This document shows, piece after piece, positions 5,263 to 6,803 of a stretch of 6,803 nucleotides of DNA (within the stretch, counting starts at the first letter, position 1; each line of letters opens with the position of its first letter). The position numbers were made by a program, and so were the translations under genes. The DNA lies in contig JANXLO010000739.1 of the NCBI GenBank assembly GCA_025355115.1, forward strand, positions 1 through 6,803, read 5' to 3'. Source of the stretch: Chthonomonadaceae bacterium (lineage in GTDB: Bacteria; Armatimonadota; Chthonomonadetes; Chthonomonadales; Chthonomonadaceae). The notes beneath the pieces are model-generated. The model did no database searches, was not told the DNA's origin, and saw only the letters and a list, made by a program, of their open reading frames with translations.

Positions 5263-6120
5263 ATGTCTCGAACCCCTTCGTCACGTCGGTCCGCCACGGG
5301 CTTTACGCTGATTGAACTGCTTGTCGTCATAGCCATCATCGCGATCCTCGCGGCGATCCTCTTCCCCGTCTTCGCTCAGGCACGCGAGAAGGCACGTCAA
5401 GCCTCTTGCCTCTCCAATATGAAGCAGTTGGGAACCAGCGTGCTAATGTACGTTCAGGACTATGACGAGCAGTATCCCTCGGGCCGGGTCTCACCGACTG
5501 ACACCGCCGCACAGGCCAAAGCGCACTATGGTCAAGGCTGGGTTGGACAGAGCTATGCCTACGTGAAGAATTCACAGGTCTTCAAATGCCCGGATGACGC
5601 AACTCCTGGTGTTGCCGCGACCGCCACGGTGGCTGCGCTCTCTCCCGTCTCCTATTTGCTGAACTACAATATTCCGGCGTTCGCCCCCGCCATCGCGGCT
5701 CAGAACTCCCCGGCCTCCACCGTTCTCCTCGCGGAGACCTCCGGCGCGCAGGCCAACCTGACCGTTCCCGGCGAATTCTCCGGAGCGGGCACACCAGTCT
5801 ACTCGCCCGCTGGCGATGGCCTCAACATTCTGACCTCTCTTGATAACGGAGGCCCCGGCGCGGCGCGGTACGAAACCGGCTATACCGGTGGCTACAATCC
5901 CCCTTACACGGCGGCAACGCTCTATAAGATGATCAAGGGACGTCACTCGGACGGCGCACTTTATGAGATGGCCGACGGCCATGCCAAGTACCTGAGACCG
6001 GGTGCAGTCTCCCCCGGCGGCAATGCCATAAACTCGACGGACGGTCAGAACTCGACGACCTATCTGGCCGCCGGAACGAGCGGTCTCGGCTCCTTCGGCG
6101 TCACGTTCAGCACGAACTAA
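5263..6120 (+). CDS. Type IV pilin-like protein with prepilin N-terminus and H-X9-DG C-terminus (DUF1559-like)
   Basis: The 285-residue product starts [13 protein letters not shown], a basic leader ending in Gly13, followed by [19 protein letters not shown] with Phe14 as first mature residue and Glu18 as the conserved Glu5. The helix continues [20 protein letters not shown] and the protein then reads [10 protein letters not shown]. The C-terminal part carries H-X9-DG (His228, Asp238-Gly239, followed by HAKYL). It is thus a paralogue of the product of 2260-3075, similar at both ends and divergent in the middle, where this copy is richer in Ala, Gly, Pro and Thr. Expected fate is cleavage by prepilin peptidase and membrane insertion with the C-terminal domain outside. 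A perfect-consensus promoter, long leader and strong SD precede it, and a long hairpin follows 18 nt after the stop. Whether it polymerises is unknown. Confidence 0.94.
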   Translation: MSRTPSSRRSATGFTLIELLVVIAIIAILAAILFPVFAQAREKARQASCLSNMKQLGTSVLMYVQDYDEQYPSGRVSPTDTAAQAKAHYGQGWVGQSYAYVKNSQVFKCPDDATPGVAATATVAALSPVSYLLNYNIPAFAPAIAAQNSPASTVLLAETSGAQANLTVPGEFSGAGTPVYSPAGDGLNILTSLDNGGPGAARYETGYTGGYNPPYTAATLYKMIKGRHSDGALYEMADGHAKYLRPGAVSPGGNAINSTDGQNSTTYLAAGTSGLGSFGVTFSTN

Positions 6121-6138
6121 GCGCTGCTCTTCCTCCGA

Positions 6139-6190
6139 CAATCAAAGGCCCCGGTGGAGAACTGCAGTTCTCAACCGGGGCCTTTGATTG
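6139..6190. terminator. Long bidirectional hairpin terminator between convergent genes
   Basis: A 17-bp perfect stem (6139-6155 with 6174-6190) continues, after a single G/A mismatch, into the 16-bp palindrome GAGAACTGCAGTTCTC (6157-6172). The two arms therefore have 26 positions each, with 25 able to pair apart from the few needed for a turn. It starts 18 nt after the pilin stop and 15 nt after the dehydrogenase stop on the other strand. The outer arms give A-rich to U-rich flanks (CAATCAAA and TTTGATTG), fitting a terminator that works in both directions, though no free U run follows. Confidence 0.8.
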
Positions 6191-6205
6191 TAGCGATGTG
6201 CTGCT

Positions 6206-6803
6206 TTAGAAGGCGACTACTGCCTTGATGACGCCAGCGTGCGGCTCAAGCCATGCGGGGAACATGGAGGGCATCTCGGCCGCGGCGGCTCGATGCGTGA
6301 TCCAGGGGCCAGTGTCGACCTCCCCCGATTCCAGCAGCTTGATGATGCGCTCAAAATCGGCGCCTGTCGAGTTGCGGGTCGCGAGCAGAGTTATCTCCTT
6401 GCGATGAAAATCTGGATCGTAGAAGCTCACTTCTCCAATAAACAGGCCGACGAAGACCAGCCGTCCCCCTGGCGCGACATACTGAAAAGAGCTCTTCATG
6501 GAGTCCGGACTGCCGGTGGCGTCGAACACAACCGTCGGCAAATCGCCCTGAGTGAACTCCTGTATGGCCTCCAGCGGGCTCTCCATCGCGGATGCGATGA
6601 ACTCGACGCCCATCCGCTCTCGAGCGAATGTCAGTCGGTGCGAGCTGATGTCGAGAGCGATCACCTTTGCCCCCGCAGCCTTCGCAAACTGAATGACGGA
6701 GAGGCCTATCGGCCCCGTGCCGATCACCAGCACGAACTCCCCCGGTTCGATTTTTGCCCTGTCCACGGCGTGCGCCCCAATCCCCAGCGTCTCCACCAGC
6801 GCC
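6206..6803 (-). CDS. Zinc-type (MDR) alcohol dehydrogenase, C-terminal part, runs off right edge
   Basis: The 198 visible residues start ALVETLGIGAHAVDRA and continue to a stop at 6206. GTGPIG (28-33) is the Rossmann nucleotide-binding loop, and Asp51 at the end of the second strand (VIALDIS) points to NAD rather than NADP. VFDATGSPDSM, APGGRLVFVG and HRKEITLLATRNST follow the medium-chain dehydrogenase/reductase pattern of the threonine/sorbitol/sugar-acid dehydrogenase group (COG1063, RspB- or LgoD-like). About 140 N-terminal residues, including the catalytic zinc ligands, lie outside the window, so activity and substrate cannot be judged. A GTG codon at 6796 is internal and should not be taken as the start, because the frame stays open to the edge and the family needs the missing half. 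The gene converges on the second pilin gene with a shared hairpin between. Confidence 0.93.
   Translation of the reverse strand, partial: ALVETLGIGAHAVDRAKIEPGEFVLVIGTGPIGLSVIQFAKAAGAKVIALDISSHRLTFARERMGVEFIASAMESPLEAIQEFTQGDLPTVVFDATGSPDSMKSSFQYVAPGGRLVFVGLFIGEVSFYDPDFHRKEITLLATRNSTGADFERIIKLLESGEVDTGPWITHRAAAAEMPSMFPAWLEPHAGVIKAVVAF

Noticed and set aside
5572..6141. Minus-strand frame of 189 codons opposite the second pilin gene
   Set aside because: It is antisense to an H-X9-DG pilin with an intact frame, SD and promoter, and it overlaps the terminator.
1..6803. CRISPR array, insertion sequence, toxin-antitoxin or defence system
   Set aside because: No spaced direct repeats, transposase, terminal inverted repeats or defence-type domains were found on either strand.

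Overview
The window looks like chromosomal DNA of a moderately GC-rich bacterium, most likely an Armatimonadota member. The main clue is a pair of type IV pilin-like proteins whose N-terminal helix reads [12 protein letters not shown] or [12 protein letters not shown] and whose C-terminus carries H-X9-DG. As I recall these families, the FPVFAQARE form is characteristic of Armatimonadota, whereas planctomycete relatives usually have LLPAVQxxREAAR. This assignment rests on family knowledge and was not tested by a search.

Layout, left to right. On the minus strand, 1-685 is the N-terminal part of an FG-GAP/VCBS-repeat (CRTAC1-like) lipoprotein that runs off the left edge. It is preceded by a membrane-anchored TPR protein (749-2110), and the two are probably co-transcribed. 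Then come a terminator hairpin (2203-2235), a prepilin-like protein (2260-3075), a small single-span membrane protein with a Gly/Pro/Ser-rich tail (3223-3489) with its own promoter and terminator, and smpB (3683-4192) behind a near-consensus sigma-70 promoter. On the plus strand are a small membrane-anchored carboxypeptidase-regulatory-like domain protein (4488-4964) and a second prepilin-like protein (5263-6120). The second prepilin is driven by a promoter with perfect -35 and -10 hexamers and has a leader of about 200 nt. A very long hairpin (6139-6190) separates it from a convergent, right-edge-truncated zinc-type alcohol dehydrogenase (6206-6803, minus).

How the genes fit together. Apart from smpB (ribosome rescue) and the dehydrogenase (cytosolic metabolism), every product appears to be membrane-anchored or exported: two pseudopilins, an FG-GAP lipoprotein, a TPR protein, a Gly/Pro-rich membrane protein and a CarboxypepD_reg-like protein. 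The region therefore looks like envelope or surface genes scattered around housekeeping genes rather than one dedicated system. I see no mobile element, CRISPR array, tRNA, rRNA or defence cassette. The items most worth a second look are the long leader of the second pilin gene, the matching hairpins directly behind both pilin genes, the 32-bp perfect inverted repeat shared by the pilin genes, and the unclassified Gly/Pro-rich membrane protein.
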